From: Platycnemis pennipes
Lineage: Eukaryota > Arthropoda > Insecta > Odonata > Platycnemididae
Length of the DNA stretch: 64,000 nt
Assembly: GCA_933228895.1 (NCBI GenBank)
Contig: OW121853.1
Coordinates: forward strand, 76,678,645-76,742,644
Direction: 5' to 3'
Shown piece after piece: positions 22,398 through 37,300 of the stretch (within the stretch, counting starts at the first letter, position 1; each line of letters begins with the position of its first letter). The position numbers and the translations under genes were made by a program. The notes below the pieces were generated by a model. The model was not told the origin of the DNA. It ran no database searches and worked only from the letters and a program-made list of their open reading frames with translations.

Positions 22398-25300
22398 CTG
22401 CAAAATGAATAGGGGATGAATTAGTCCAGTCAGTTGATTGTAATTATATGTAACTCTATGCACATATGTTGACTTTTTGTGTGGTATGCATGTGGATCCC
22501 ACGTGGAAATTTGTTCGATACATGTGGAGTCCATGCAGAATTAATGAAGGACTCGCTTGGATTGGTTGTTTGTTTATTCAGGGGAGGCGACCGACAGCTG
22601 AGATCATTTGCACCATATAGGATAGGTGGGTAATTGGGTAATGGTAGGAGTTTTAAGGGAACGGAGGAAATGTGGAGAGAAACCCGATGTCGGCATTAGC
22701 CTACTCTTAACGAAAGGCGCCAAGGGGACCACGGCTTAACGTCCCATCTGACGGACGGAGTACTGAACTTGAAATGTCCTCCACGAGGCACTCAAGTGGG
22801 GACCGGTTTTCCACTGAAAAATCCACCATTTCTGGGAATCGAACCCGGACCCTTGGGATGGGAGGCCAGTACTCAAGCCACCACTCCAACCCGATCCCCG
22901 ACTAGCTTGGAGTTTTTATGGATTCCCAGTGGAAATTAGTTGGTCAATGAATTATGGTAGAATCCATGCGGGTTTGATATCAAAATCTGCATGGGATCAT
23001 GTGGTATCCACATGGTACCCACGTGGATTTGGTCTCTCTTCTGCAGTGGCATACACAGGATTTCCTTCTGGGGGTGGGGGTTTCATTAATATTTATGTGC
23101 ATCATCATAAAATGGTATATAGGTATTTATTCACAAAAACATTAATTAAATTACCATTCTCTTTTTGTGAAGACAATTCAAATTTATTTTTCAGCCCAAT
23201 AAGCAAAATTAGAAATGCTAGTGCTAAATATTAGAGATGTGCGAATGTGACCCACGAATGCTCAAATACCTTGATTACTGAATAGTATTCAATATTTGAA
23301 ACTTCGAATGAATATTTTAAAAGAATTTGATACTCAATATCTCGAATAATTATGCTAATTACGCTATATTTGGCATTTTCATGAACTGCATCATATGTGC
23401 AGTGAGAAGACGGCAGAGATAAGAGTCTATTGATGGGTTTTGCCTTGTAATATATGGTAGAAAGACAACATTTTCAACTAATGGAATTCGGTCAAAAATG
23501 ATGCCTTTTCACTGTAAATAATGTGCCCAAAGTAGTCACCGCTAGTTATGATTCAAAATATAAAAAAATTAAGGTTTAGCATATCAGTTACAATTCTAGT
23601 ATTCAAGATATTCGAAATGCGAGATATTCCGATAATGGTTAAATATTTGTATTCAATATTCAAATTCAAGAAATCTGCTATTCGACCCATCTCTACAAAA
23701 TATAGTAAATTACAGGTATGTTTTTGGGGGGGTTTAAACCCTAAAACTGTATGCCACTGCTTTTCTGCAGCTATAAATAGGATAAAGTACAGTAGCATGT
23801 GTGGAAATCATTATGAAGCATGGGATATTATAGATGCATCAGTTTGTGCAATCTCTTTTCAGTTAGAGGAACATATTTAAAAGGCATGTTCATCTTGACT
23901 CTGGAATAATTCTGTACCTTCTTGTGAAATCTTGTAGGCTTGTATGACATTGAGAAACAACTAAATTATCTACATCTTACACCATTCACCATTTCAATTG
24001 ATTACTTTTAGTACAATGGATTCCATAAATTTATCCTTAAAAGAATTAAGTTTGGTCATTATATGTGTTTGTAAACAACGAAATATGCCAGGAAAGAGCT
24101 CAAAATATGCACCATTTTTTGTGTATTAAGGGATATCCACTTCTTCTTTGAGATCTTTTAAGGAAAGTAAGACTAGCTACAACTGATTTATATTTATCAC
24201 AAATGGTGGTAATTTCGCAAGCAGGTAATCCAAGTTTAAACTCTTAAATATTAGGAATTCTTATAAAATATACAAAATATACTCTTATGATCTCAGTAAT
24301 TGAAAAGAAGGTGAAATATGTATGGTGCATAACCAGACAACAAAGTAGGCCAGGTGTCAGTTTGATGTCACATAACACTTGATAGTTAAAAAGATAATAA
24401 ATACTGTAATCAAGTGTAACTTGAAAAGCAAGTAAGGTAATGGTACCAGTAATTGACCACTTAAGGTTTTTTAAATCGTAAATCTTTCATACCTTGATAA
24501 TTATTTGCCAAGTATATGGTTTTAACACCTCAAATTACCTACCATACTCTCTACTAGCACACAGTCAATCAATATTTTAAAAGTACCACTCGGTCTAGTG
24601 TGTGTGGCTTTTTTAAAAAAGGACTATTTTATGTTAGTAATTGACCGTCTAAAAATATTTTTTTCTAGTATTTGACCATGCATTGTTTCAGTGGTTGACC
24701 ATATGTTCAAGGAGAGAAAATAAATACCAAAGACAATATTTGTTATTTTTCTCCAGTTTTATGGTATTAATTAGCTATTGATGACACATTATTTTTGAAG
24801 TAACTGCAAAAAAGTGACAGCATTTTCTTTAATACAAAATGACGAGTAAAACTTCATAACTGGAATAATGTATGACCCACGTTGAGAGCACAATTTTGGA
24901 AAATGGATTTTCCTTTTTATATGGTCCATTGTGTAGTAAACCTTATCTTTCTTAACAGGCCACCGGTATGAAGAATGGCCACTCTTAACCATAGTGGCTA
25001 TCTCATAACCATCACTCAAAACTTCCGCTATCTTTCCTGGAAAATAGCTCCCCTCATATTCAACTATCACAATCTTCCTTTTCCAGAGAATCCATATCAT
25101 CCTCTTCCAAAAATTCTTTGTTCCAGTCAGAACCTTCACCATCACTCAGATCAGGAATGGAAATAGACGATTCTGAATCAGACTCTTCATAACGTTTCTG
25201 TTTCTTATCCTTCAGCGTATTACTTTCCTTCTTTTTTCTTCTCATTCTCTTTCATTTTCTCTTCTTTTTTTCTTTCCCTTTCAGCCACTCTTTCTCTTTT

Positions 25301-28300
25301 AAGTCTTTCCATCTCATTCTTTTTCTTTATTTTGTTTTCAAAATACCTTTTGCCAAGTTCCCCAGACACTATAGCGGGTAATCTTTCCTTTGGCATTTTC
25401 TTCGGTGGCTTTTTCTTGCCTACAGGTGGACTGAACACATATTTTTTAAATGGAGATGGTACATTTGATAGCCCTGGGATGGCAGTGTCATTGTTTTCAT
25501 TGTCTTCAACCATGGGAGACTGTGCACTAGAAGATCCTGGGATGGCAGTATCTTCTTTGCCTTTGACAATTGTATTTGATGGCCTTGTGATGGCAATGTC
25601 TTCATTACATTCAACCATGGGAAACTGTACATTTGATGGTCCTGAGATGGTGGTATTTTCATTGCCTCCAACTAAGAGCGTGCTTCTTGCAGGAGATTGC
25701 TCAGTTGAATCACTTTCCATTGATATGTCCATTGGTCTGGAGATTGTTGTAGCTGCATTCTCTTCAGGGGTGGTGTTGTCAATTGAAGCAGTCAGTTCAG
25801 ATGAGTCAATAAGGCTATTTAGTTCTAAGTTAGTTTTCTTCCACAGCATAAAGAGTGATTGGTCAGAAAGGTCCCCTTTCCAATTATCTGTAGATCACTC
25901 AAATAAGTCCAATTTTTCTTTCCCCATACTCTCATTCATAAATTGTAATCCCTGCTTGAAATGGTTCAAGCGTGCACAGAAAACATCATTCTGCACAGTG
26001 TTCTTTGGTCTGATATTGCAATCATTATGTCCTGGAACCCTAGGTACCATCAGATCCAAGGGATGGAGTCCACATTTACCGAAACCACTAGCTAACACAG
26101 AGTGAGTAACACACTCATCCATTACCTCTTTCAGCTGTTTAGCAAAATCTTTTTTTTTGAGATGTGGTCATCTAATTGGTTGATACGCCACTTATGGACA
26201 TGTTGCTTCCAATTTTCTTTTAGAGTTTGAAACACTGCAACATCCATTGGCTTTAGTATTTGTGTAGAATTAGGATGTAAAGCTACCAATATGATACCAT
26301 TTTTTTCACAGAACTGACTTGTATGCAAACTCAAATGAGAAACATGACCATCAACAAATAATAAAACAGGAAGTTTTATATTATTGTCTTTTAACCAAGG
26401 GTGGAAGAAGTTTGCTTTGAATTCATAAAATAATTCAGAGTTCATCCACCCTGAATCACTTTTTCCAAGGGCCCAATCAGGAGGGAAATGAAGTGTTATT
26501 TCAGGAGGTAGACGCTCATACTTATAAACTACTAAAGGAGTTACAACAGTACCATTGGCATTGCCAGTAAGAAGCACTGTGAGGCATTCCTTGTCATCTG
26601 AATTAAGTTGTTGGTATATTGTCTTATCTCCTTTTCTTGCAAGAACTTTATTCCCTTTTGGTTTAAGGAAGAATGCAGTTTCATCACAATTAAAAATTCG
26701 TGAAGGGTCCATCAATACTTGGAAGCAATCATTTGTTTTCAAATAATCTTCTACTTCCGCAAACCAATGAGAAATATTTTCTTGTGTCACCGATGCCCAA
26801 GATACTGTTAGGTTTTGGCTTATTCGTTGAGAGATATTGCTATTTCTCCACAAAAAGCCTTGGATCCATGTCCTCCCTGGACGGTTGTCATGAAAGGGAT
26901 TGTCTCTACCAAGGTCTGTCATCAGATGCTGAACACTGTTTTGAAGTTGCTTCACAATTACTGGAAACCTTACTTCTGCCATTTTTAACACCCAATCAGC
27001 AAGAATAGTTTCTTCTTCAGGACTTAGAATGGTATTGGGTCCCATTTTTCTTTCAATTGGTGACTTCCCTTCCACTTAGTATAGTGTGATTCTTGGTACA
27101 CCATATTTCTTTGCTGCTGTATGGACTGGTGAGTTGTTTTTCCTCACATCATGGATGACTCCCTTCATCGTCACCTCTGTGTAACAACGAAACTGGCCTT
27201 TAATAGCAGGCATAGTTAAGCTGCAATATTTAAAATAAAATAGATTCAGAAGTTGACATACCAATAATCTAGTAGTTGACCCCTGGTCATCTATTAGTAA
27301 AACCTAATCTGTTACACAAATAATTATATACAACGTTTTGGTATGCTATAAACATTACAGATATGTCAATTATGATGAGTTTAAAGAGAGGAAGGAATCA
27401 GTGAGTAGTTGACCATCCCGGTCAATTACTGAAAATTTGTACATTTCTGATTCAGAATTTGACCACCCCCATAACTGACTTCCAGGTAATAGTTAACAAA
27501 TGATAAACAACTTTTTATTAATATCAAACATCCCTATATCAAAGGTAAATAACTATATTGAAATATGAAGGTACTTACCACTTTAAATCAGCCTCATCCA
27601 CAAAAGCTCCTTAGCAAATGGTGTAAGAAAACTTCAAAATAAGGCAAGAGCACTGCACATGAATACTGATTGTCAGCCACCTTAATTCTACATGCCACCT
27701 ATGTGCACCGTGTTTTGGTTTTTTACAGCCAAATGGCAGGAGTGTACTTTCCCGCTATTTTTACAATATTTGAACCAGAGTAAGGCTTATTTTGACAGTT
27801 TATATCCTAAATGGTCAACTACTGGTGCATGGTCAATTACTCCCTCCTTTACCTTATGTAGGTATAAAAGTATTTTTTTCAAATTACTGGTTGAATGATT
27901 CTTTCATGAAGAGATTTGTAATTGACTATGTCTTCGTATGTTGATTTTTTTCTGTCTTATCTGGAAAAGTTTTAGCAGTGAAATGAGTAGTTCTTAAGCT
28001 ATGGCAAAAACATTTGTAAAGCATTGCTTTACTTAGTATCAAACTATGTGGCATTGATATTCATGGAAATAGCAACATTCGTAAGAAGCTGAAAACATTT
28101 CTTGGAGTACCAAATATTTTCCTTTTGATATCAATTGTTTTCATTTTAACCCACCTCCAATCAAATGCTAAAATCTATATAGTAATTAGCATCCTGAAAA
28201 GATATTCCTCCTTTGATGAGTATCTTGAGGTCATGATCATTGTCGGCTTTCTCAGTGTGAAAACTCTCTCTTTTAACTTCAACCCTTCAAGCACAGATAT

Positions 28301-31300
28301 GATTTAAATTAGGGATGGGTCGCTTCCACTTTTTTTCGGTTACAGTTCGGTTCTTAACTTCGGTTCTTGGTTCCGATTCTCGGTTCCGGTTCTTAATTTA
28401 CCACTTACTTTGCATTGCGTAGTGGTAAGATAAGATAATCAATAATCATTTTCAGAGACGTACTGCTTGAAAAAGAATACCTACTTCATTATATTTTTGT
28501 GTTATACATACAATAAAGTTATGATATAATTTATGAAAATGATATGAGGACTCGCACCTCCAAAGTAGGTGGACGTAACATATACCTATCAATCAGAATA
28601 TCCTTATTACGGCGGTATTTCATCACTTTCTAGAATTGGATGTAGTAAAATAAATCATATAGTCATTTTAACGTCTGAATTAGAATAATTCGCAGCAACT
28701 TTGAAGCATCTAAGTACATTATTTCACCAGGTATTAATGTGAAGTCTCCACTTTCAGAGTGTGAGCAGGTTTCAAACTGGTTTTCGCACCAATTATTTCG
28801 GTACCGATAATTTTTGGCCTCGGTCCCGGTTCCAATTCTAAGCTCAAGAACCGGTGGAACCGAGAACCGAAGAACCGAACCGACCCATCCCTAATTTAAA
28901 TGAATCTCATGTATTAGATTGGAAGAGATTTAAATGGAATTGCCAGTTTTCATCATTTCGTGATACTAAAACACTTACAATAAATTATCTTAAAAGAAAA
29001 AATAATATTATTAGAATAAAAAAAACAGTAATTCCTCTTCATAATTGTCAAAACTTAAGGAAAAAGAAATATTATTATGTTTAAAAAATTGAGATATGAG
29101 CTTGGCCGTTGCTCGATGGCATTTAAAGTATGTACCCAACGTGATGACTATGTTGCTCATCATTGAAGGGTTGAATCTCCTCTCCTGTACCATATTTTCT
29201 GCTACATAGCATGTTAAAAGCTGTTTTTTTCCTAAAAGATTTTTGGGAAAATTGCCCTTTGTCATGCAAATTTTTCTTTTTGCCGGCCTCGGTGGTGGTG
29301 GGGTAAAGCCCTCGCATGCCATTCCTGGGGCCGTGGGTTCGAGTCCCACCTGGGTCGGATTTTCTCCACCCAGGGCATGGCTGTGTGTGTTGTGTAACTG
29401 TGATTTGTTATCGAGCTCGATGTAAAATGGCCAGATGAGCTGCATTTGAGCCAGTGGAAGGAAGTGAAAAAAAATGTCTGTATCAGTATCATCCTGATGA
29501 CTACTGGCAAGCATGTTTTGGTAATATGGTGGTTTTCAAATGAATTCAGAGTGTCTTCCATCAAATATTTGCTCAAATTTCTCTTAATTTACTATATTTG
29601 TGAACACCAAGTGATATAAGATCATCTCTCAATGTTTTAATAATAATTATTGGTAGGAATGGAACAGTTTTCCAACATTTAGAGTCAAAACTAGGTTGCA
29701 TCTTACAGTCCAAAAAATGATAAAGATATATTTTTGGTTTTCGACCTTTCCGAAGTTCCTATGAAGCATCTTTTTGATGTCTATCCCATAATCTTCCATA
29801 AGCTCTACTTGATATTCACCTCTCAATATTCCCTAATACTCTCAATGTAAACATATCATGGGTATCATGGAAATAAAAATGACTTTAAAAAAAGTTCACT
29901 ATATGTTGCCTTCACATATAGTGAAAGTAGTAGAGATGATTTAAATGAATCACTGCAATTCAACGCAACATGTAGTGAAAGTTCACTATATGTTGCCTTG
30001 ATAATGATGCTCTAGCCGTCGAAACCACGGTCGGTTCTTGCAATAAAACGTGTGGAATATACCAAGTCATTTTTTTTTCATGATGCTTCAATTCCACACA
30101 GTACCTAACGCCTGAGGGTATTTCTTCGATATCATGGATATTCGGTTACAATACCATTAGGTAATACATATTTATTAAAATTAAATTGATGCAAATGCAC
30201 TTACTCTTATTGTGGTTTTGTTGGTTGTTGGGGTTTTCTTGTGGCTGCGACCAATCCTGGTTTTCTTTCTGGGGCCCCTGTTCTTCTGGCTTACTCCTGG
30301 CCCCTGCTCCTTGTCCACCGAACAGGCCATTCACGTCAATGGCCACACTTACAGTTTGCTCCACACCCCTCACCCACATGTTCGTGTCATTAGACATGCC
30401 TGAGAGGTCAGCTGTTTTGACATCAAATACATCTTTGACTCCAATCTGAAAAGGATGCAGATGAAACTGTTAGTTACGTTTTCTGCTTGGGGGTATGACT
30501 GAGAATTCTTAAGTGTATCACTTAGTCAAAATAATGGCATAAAGGAAATAAGAAGTTTTGCTGTGAGTATTCCTGTAGACCATTATCCTATTTTTCCTTG
30601 TCAACATTGCAATTTGCCAAGGATATATCTATACCTCATTGTAGGGCCATTGCAAATTAAAGAAATATTAGTGAACCTAAGAAAGATATGGTAAAGTTTA
30701 TTTGTCTATAGATTACTATGAACATATATTTAATAATATAGGACATGTCATTGTCATAAATCACACACAAGTATGAAAAATGAAAGAAAACAACATTTAA
30801 TAGTGATAGAAGATGCATTCCGCATTTAGGAAACTGGTACTTGTATGAGAAAGAATCACTCACTCAGTGATTCTGACCCGAAGGTTGGTTTGGATAGGTA
30901 AGGGTAGAGCTCACCCCAGACTAAGCCACAGGAATGTGAATTTCACACATTCAGAGTAGGGGGCGTTTGGGGGCATCCAAAGGCTATACCCGGATTTGAG
31001 CCCGGGACCCTTCGATCAATAGCCAAGAAGCGCTCTGCCCACTAGGCTACCATGCTCCCCATTAGAAAGAATGACTCTCCACAAATTCATGGATTAAGTA
31101 AAGCAGTGAGTTCTGTGAAAATTGCTGTACTTTTCTTTTGAAGAGATGCAACTTTCCGATTCCTTGGAATGCATCACCTAACTTCCTGTAAAGCACTAAA
31201 CCCATGGAATTTGATCCCATTGCTGTAGCATAAGTGAGCACAAAAGACCTATACAAGTTATTTTGGTGCCTGAGCGTCATATGTATGAATATGATGAGAT

Positions 31301-34300
31301 ATTACTAGTAGGTTTACGAGAACAAAACAAATACTATGGCATGCAAAATAAGAACAAATTGAGTAATACCAATATAATAATTAGAAAATGAAGACTAGAG
31401 GAGATAGAAAAGTATGTATTGTTATAAAGGAAGTAAAATGATCAAAGATGGATGGAGCAAGAAGAAAATGAATGGTGTAACAGCTATGAAGATGATTACA
31501 CGACGGTAGGAAATGAATTCTTATAACTGATGGAAATGATATTTTAAAGGAGTGAAGTATGTACTTCCTGGTACCCTTGTAGTTACCAGAAGTATGCTCC
31601 TTCATAGTTGTAGGACATGGAAAATAACAGCCATAGAAAAGACAAGACTGGAAGCAGTTAAAACTGGTGCTAATTACAGAAGAATAATGATAATCAAATG
31701 GACATATGGAGAAACTATAATAAGAATGTTATGAGAAGAGCATGAGAAAAGAAAAGATGAAAACTCTGAGAAGGAGATAAGAAAATGTTTTTGAGTGTGT
31801 CTTGAGATCTGTCATACACTGGTTCTATCTTACTCAAGCTTTTGTCCCTTGGTCACCATTATCATGGTCTACCATTTATGAATGTGTAGCAGTGCTGACT
31901 GTGACAGTTTCTGTGGCAAAAAATAATTTCATCAACATAGCAATGTTACCATGAATTAAATTAAAATTAATAAAATTAATTAAAACCAAGGAGGCTAGAA
32001 TGCACTGGAGGCAGCATAGTGGCAGATTCGAAAAGAAAGATCGGCCATATTGATAGGCATAGATATATGGGGTTATTTCTTCCAATACTCATATGAATGA
32101 AGTGCTTTGTGCATGTGGTGAAACTTACGAGTGGGAATATGTATGATGGAATGCATTTTTAAAACTCCTCAAATAAATGGTTGAAAGTATGAAAACACAT
32201 AAACAAGTTACAAATATGTAATTTAAATACATTGGCATACAAGAAACGCACTAGTTTTGGCCATGTGCATCAGACAACTAGCATCAGATCATAAAAGATG
32301 CCGTTTGATCTTCTGTGGATTAATAGGGTAAAAAACTGCATTTTATAAGCCAGAAAGTACTGTAGTTTAAATTCTGTCCGGTTTTAAAGAACAGAATTAA
32401 CTCCCAGTGGAATCAAATTCATTAATGCTTCCTTTAAATATACTTAAGAGTTGGTGCAAAGGCTTCCGCAGTGCAATGTCAATGAAAGCTGCATCTTCTG
32501 TGTTTCACCGCATCGTCGTTGATGGGACAACAGTTACGGCTGTATTCCAGTAAGCGTCTTCAGGTCGAAGTGTTTGATGCCATGTTTTGGGCGTTGTTAT
32601 ATAGGCTGCCTATATTATGTTGTATGTATGTATTATATATGTAGGTATGTTATATAGGCTAGCCTTTATAACAATGGCCAAAACATGGCATCAAACACTT
32701 CGACCTGAAGACGCCCAGTGGAATACAGCCGAAAATGTTGTCCCATCAACGATGACACTGTGAAACCCGGAAGATGCAGCTTTCAACCTTAGGAGTATAA
32801 ACTTCCACCATTTTGATGAAATTTTGCTATGATTTCATTGTTATTTATCTTTTAATTCACATGCAGTCTCCATAAAAGGTAATAGAAAAGAAATTTTTCA
32901 AAAATTTATGTTTTCAGGCTTCACTTAGTGGAATTAATCGGTTACAGGAAGAATGATTACACTTTGTGAATTCTACGATTGAGAGTATTCCAAAACTCAG
33001 TCTTGGAATTCACATAGTCTATTAATTTATCCCTGAAATGTGTCATGCATAGGAGGTTGGGCCCAATCATTCCCAAGTACCCCCATTCGTGCTTCATGAT
33101 CACCCATAGGTTAGCATGTGTATGTCACCTCCTATAAATTCTAACCTATTTTTTTAAAAGAGCAAATTTTCTAAATGAAAAGCAAGCCTTAGGCAACAAT
33201 AGGCTGAGGATGATGGTGAAATTTGGACAGCTGTTTTTGCACAGCCTTGAAAAAAAAAACATTTCTAATAGCCAAGAACTGCATCGCAGTCCATCCCTGT
33301 ATCTTTTTTATAACGATATATGCTAAAATCATCCATTGAGAAAGATTAAAATAAATGTTATCCATGCATGACAAGTGTGATTTAATCCCCCGATGTTTTT
33401 CGAGGTAGGAAAAATGAGGAAATAAATTTAATAGTATGGCTCACAGTAAATATCTTGCACTCAAAGAAGGCAAAGATGTATTCATACCCTTTGTAAAGAT
33501 GGAGTCAGATCCAACAATCCTCTGATTAAAAACGGAGGGATGGTTGCTGCCACCATGCAGGGCTGCACACTGCTCACTATCTCTCTCAAAGGCACTGAGC
33601 GTAGATCGTCAATGAGCCTGAGGAGCAGGCCGTCTTGGTGATCGTTGCGGTGCTGGAAGGGGTAGCTTCTTTTCCGCCTCACTGGCCTCCAGCCTCCATT
33701 CCCACCATTGTTGCTCTCTCCCACGGGCAGAACCAGCAGCAGCTTATACCTTTCATCCTAATTTTGTATCAAAGAAGAATTGGTGTTTATAATGATGTAA
33801 TAACCCCAGACAGCACACTATGGAGCGTATACATATATTTTGGGAGTATGTAACATCTACTGTATGCCTTAGAAGGTGTATACAGGATTTATATGTCATT
33901 TATACAGAGTTGTGGAAAGCATGATACAGCACATCAATGAATTGAAAAGTGAAAATACTCAATGTATTTCAAATATACCATCCGTCAGTCGAATATTGAT
34001 TATCAGTGGTGATAAGTAGTTTTTATTGTTATTAAAATCATATTTTGAAAGTACAAATAATAACTTTTCAAAGCATGATGTTTGAATTAAAAGTTTACAA
34101 TCTGTATGAATTTCATCTGAATTTGATAAATTACGTACTTGAAACTATTTACACCTTAATCTGAGATTTACACTGCAAAATTCATCCTATCTGAACAATG
34201 GAGACGTGATAGAGCATGAGAAAATTAAATAATTTTGATATGCCTTGGGAGCATTAAAATTCATGTGTTGAAATTGTAATTTGGTGTCATGTTGGTGACT

Positions 34301-37300
34301 TCGTCACGTCCACTTCTAACTGTATGAAGCAATATGTTAATGATCATTTGATGTCATTCATAATGATGTCGTGTCATCATTTGATTTTCACAATTATACC
34401 AATGTGTACTCACATCTAAGGGTAGCATCAAAGCCTGAGCTTGAAGGCGGGAGCTATATGCAAATGGTAGAAGCCTTACAATCCTGATCATAGGTACCCA
34501 TTTAACTCCTGATTCGAAACCTTGTCCTTGGTGAACGTAGAATGGAGCCAGTGGAAGGCCAAACTGCCCCTGGAAAAAGAAAACATCACAATTAGAATTC
34601 AGTTTATACGTCAGTGAAAATGAGGCCACAGTGAAACTATAAAAATGATGATCATACATGTGAGATCTAAAAGAGTAGGTCACTGGTAGATGAGTTAATC
34701 GATGATCAACATAACTAAAAGTATTACTTAATCAGTTGAAAAGACCGAGTTTAGATGATAATTGATTTTCATTGTTGTGCTGAAAGGTTTTCTTTTATTT
34801 AACATAACGAGGAGAATGTGCCAAAGGAGTTGGAGTATTTAACTCATCAAGCAAGTTGTTTTCAAAAACGTTTTTGAGCTGAACATGAAAAATACATCCT
34901 AAAAGTAATGAACCAGAAGGATGTTTTGGGAGAGAAGGATTTTTGTGGTTTGAAATACAGGCAACTGGAAAAACGGGATACGGACCACCAAGAAGGACTT
35001 AGAATCAGTGGGGAATATGCGAGCAACAACTATTTAATCCTGGGGGTTCAGTTTGAACATGAATAAGGTAAAATTTAGAATATCCTTAGCCCTTTTACTG
35101 CCAGTGGGCCGACATATCGGCACTCTATGATTGTGCCTAAACTGCTAAGGGCTGATATATCGGCCCAGATACATTACATACCTATTTGTTATATTTCCTT
35201 CAAATCAGAGTCAGCAAGAATGATTTTTCATCCTCATAAAAATTGAAATTTATCATCAACATTGAGAAAAATACATAATTCATGTATTAAAATTAAGTGC
35301 TTCAAATATATCTCAAATTCATCATCTTATGATTTTCACGGAAATGGGCTTGGCAGTTTTCGTACAGTCTGCCTTAAAGGGGCTGGCAGTGAAAGAGTTA
35401 AACCACAATCAGTAAATGTGAAAAAGTGACTTCTAATGGTGCGGCATATCTTTTGTTACATTAAGGCATCATTTGTGAAATACCCGCTTTCTCTCAAACT
35501 TATTCTCCTACGTTTTCCAAAGTCTAATTTCCTCTTTCCCCCTTCCATTCCAACCCCAAATTATACCATCAAACATTCATAAATAAACATATTTATCTGT
35601 ATTATGACTTAATACTGTGATATTGCTGGAGTGTAATGTAACACGAGTCACATGGAAAACATTTTGAGAAGCCACTGGATGTTCTGGTTCCATTTTAAAT
35701 TCATAAATATATATTTTTATGACAATAAGATTCCACTGTGTTAGGGGTATATGTGTACATTTATACTCGTGAAGTAGGTTATCATCATAAAAGTACTCAT
35801 TATATCAAGTATTTTGAATGAATAGTAGAATTATATTTTCTCGAGCACTAGCTGCTGAGGGCATATCACATCATCTAACCTAAATTCCATCCTAGCATAA
35901 TATGTATACCAAAGTAGGATTCAAGCTAGCAAGGCTTACCTGGCCAGCAAGTTACCAGACTATCCAATGCATCCAGTTCTAAACTGCATGTAAATCATTG
36001 AAGTATCTGATTTAAGCTTGGTTTACAACTTAAATATTAACATATTATGAATGGATCATGAGTTTACTTGTGTTTTACCCAACATCTATTTTTAACAGGT
36101 CACAATTATGCTTATGTTTACATATGCATAGTTTACAGTTGTATTATGCTTTAGTTCACAATAGAACAATATGTTATATGCACTGCAATTTATTAGTTAA
36201 CCATGCTGTTCTAGCTTTTAATTTAACAATTATTTTTAAAAAATTAATGAGATAAAAATAATTGATATTCAAGTGCAAAAAATTAAAGATGGTTTGAGAA
36301 AATGTCTGACTGCTGAGGAGAGTTATGAAAAACATGTTTGGTTGTCAATATTTTAATATCCTTAATCTGTGGAAATTATCTGTACAGTCTTTCGAATAGT
36401 ATGAAAATCAGTTTATTTCTCTAAGATGAACCTAAATCATCCTGAGGTTGTATGAAATGAAACTGCAACTTAAGTATATCAAGTTCCTATCTCCAATTTG
36501 CTCTTTACCTGATAATTCTGCCATAACTTATCCAGGTCTTGTTTATCCTTGTTCAGCATTGCGTTCCCATGCAAGTGAAGCTGTAACTCTGGGTAATAAT
36601 CCTCACCTTTTCGGAAGAGAAAATTATTTCAGAATAGACTATTATTTCCATGAAACATTGGGAGAGTGAGAAGAAGAATACATAGTTACAAGTTAGCATG
36701 TTAAAAATACATATTGATGGATGTTCCATTCCACTATGTGCATTTATTTTAAGTTAAACTTCACTTTTCAATAGCCTTTTGTTATTGTATTGTGGAGTTT
36801 GCTGTAACATGGCTGAGTATAGGACACTGTGTGCAGACCAACTGATATTTATTTGCATAAGAAAATTTTCTTAAGAATCAACCCTAAATTTGAGTTTATG
36901 ACTTTCTCCTTGGTGTTAGAATCCCATGATGGAGTCTTACAAACTGTTGGAAATACTAGATGTGCAGAATGTCCTAGGAGAAATGATAACATACCCAAGA
37001 ATGTGAACCTATTGAATGCTTTTTATGTGAAACTGGCCTTCTAAGGAAACAATGGTTTAATATCATATTTCTGGTTTGAAAAACATTTGAAATGTGGCTT
37101 ACAATTGTATTAAGAATTTTGATATTTTGCATGAGGAAAGAATAATTGGTTTGAGTAAAGTGACAAACAAACATCTGGCACATTTTATAATTGCTGTCCT
37201 TCGCATGATAAAGGTGGTAATCCCAGTGAGTTGTATGGAAATGGCATTTTCTATGTAAAAAACTGAAGTATTTCGAATTAGTGCTAAGTCTAGGGGAAAG

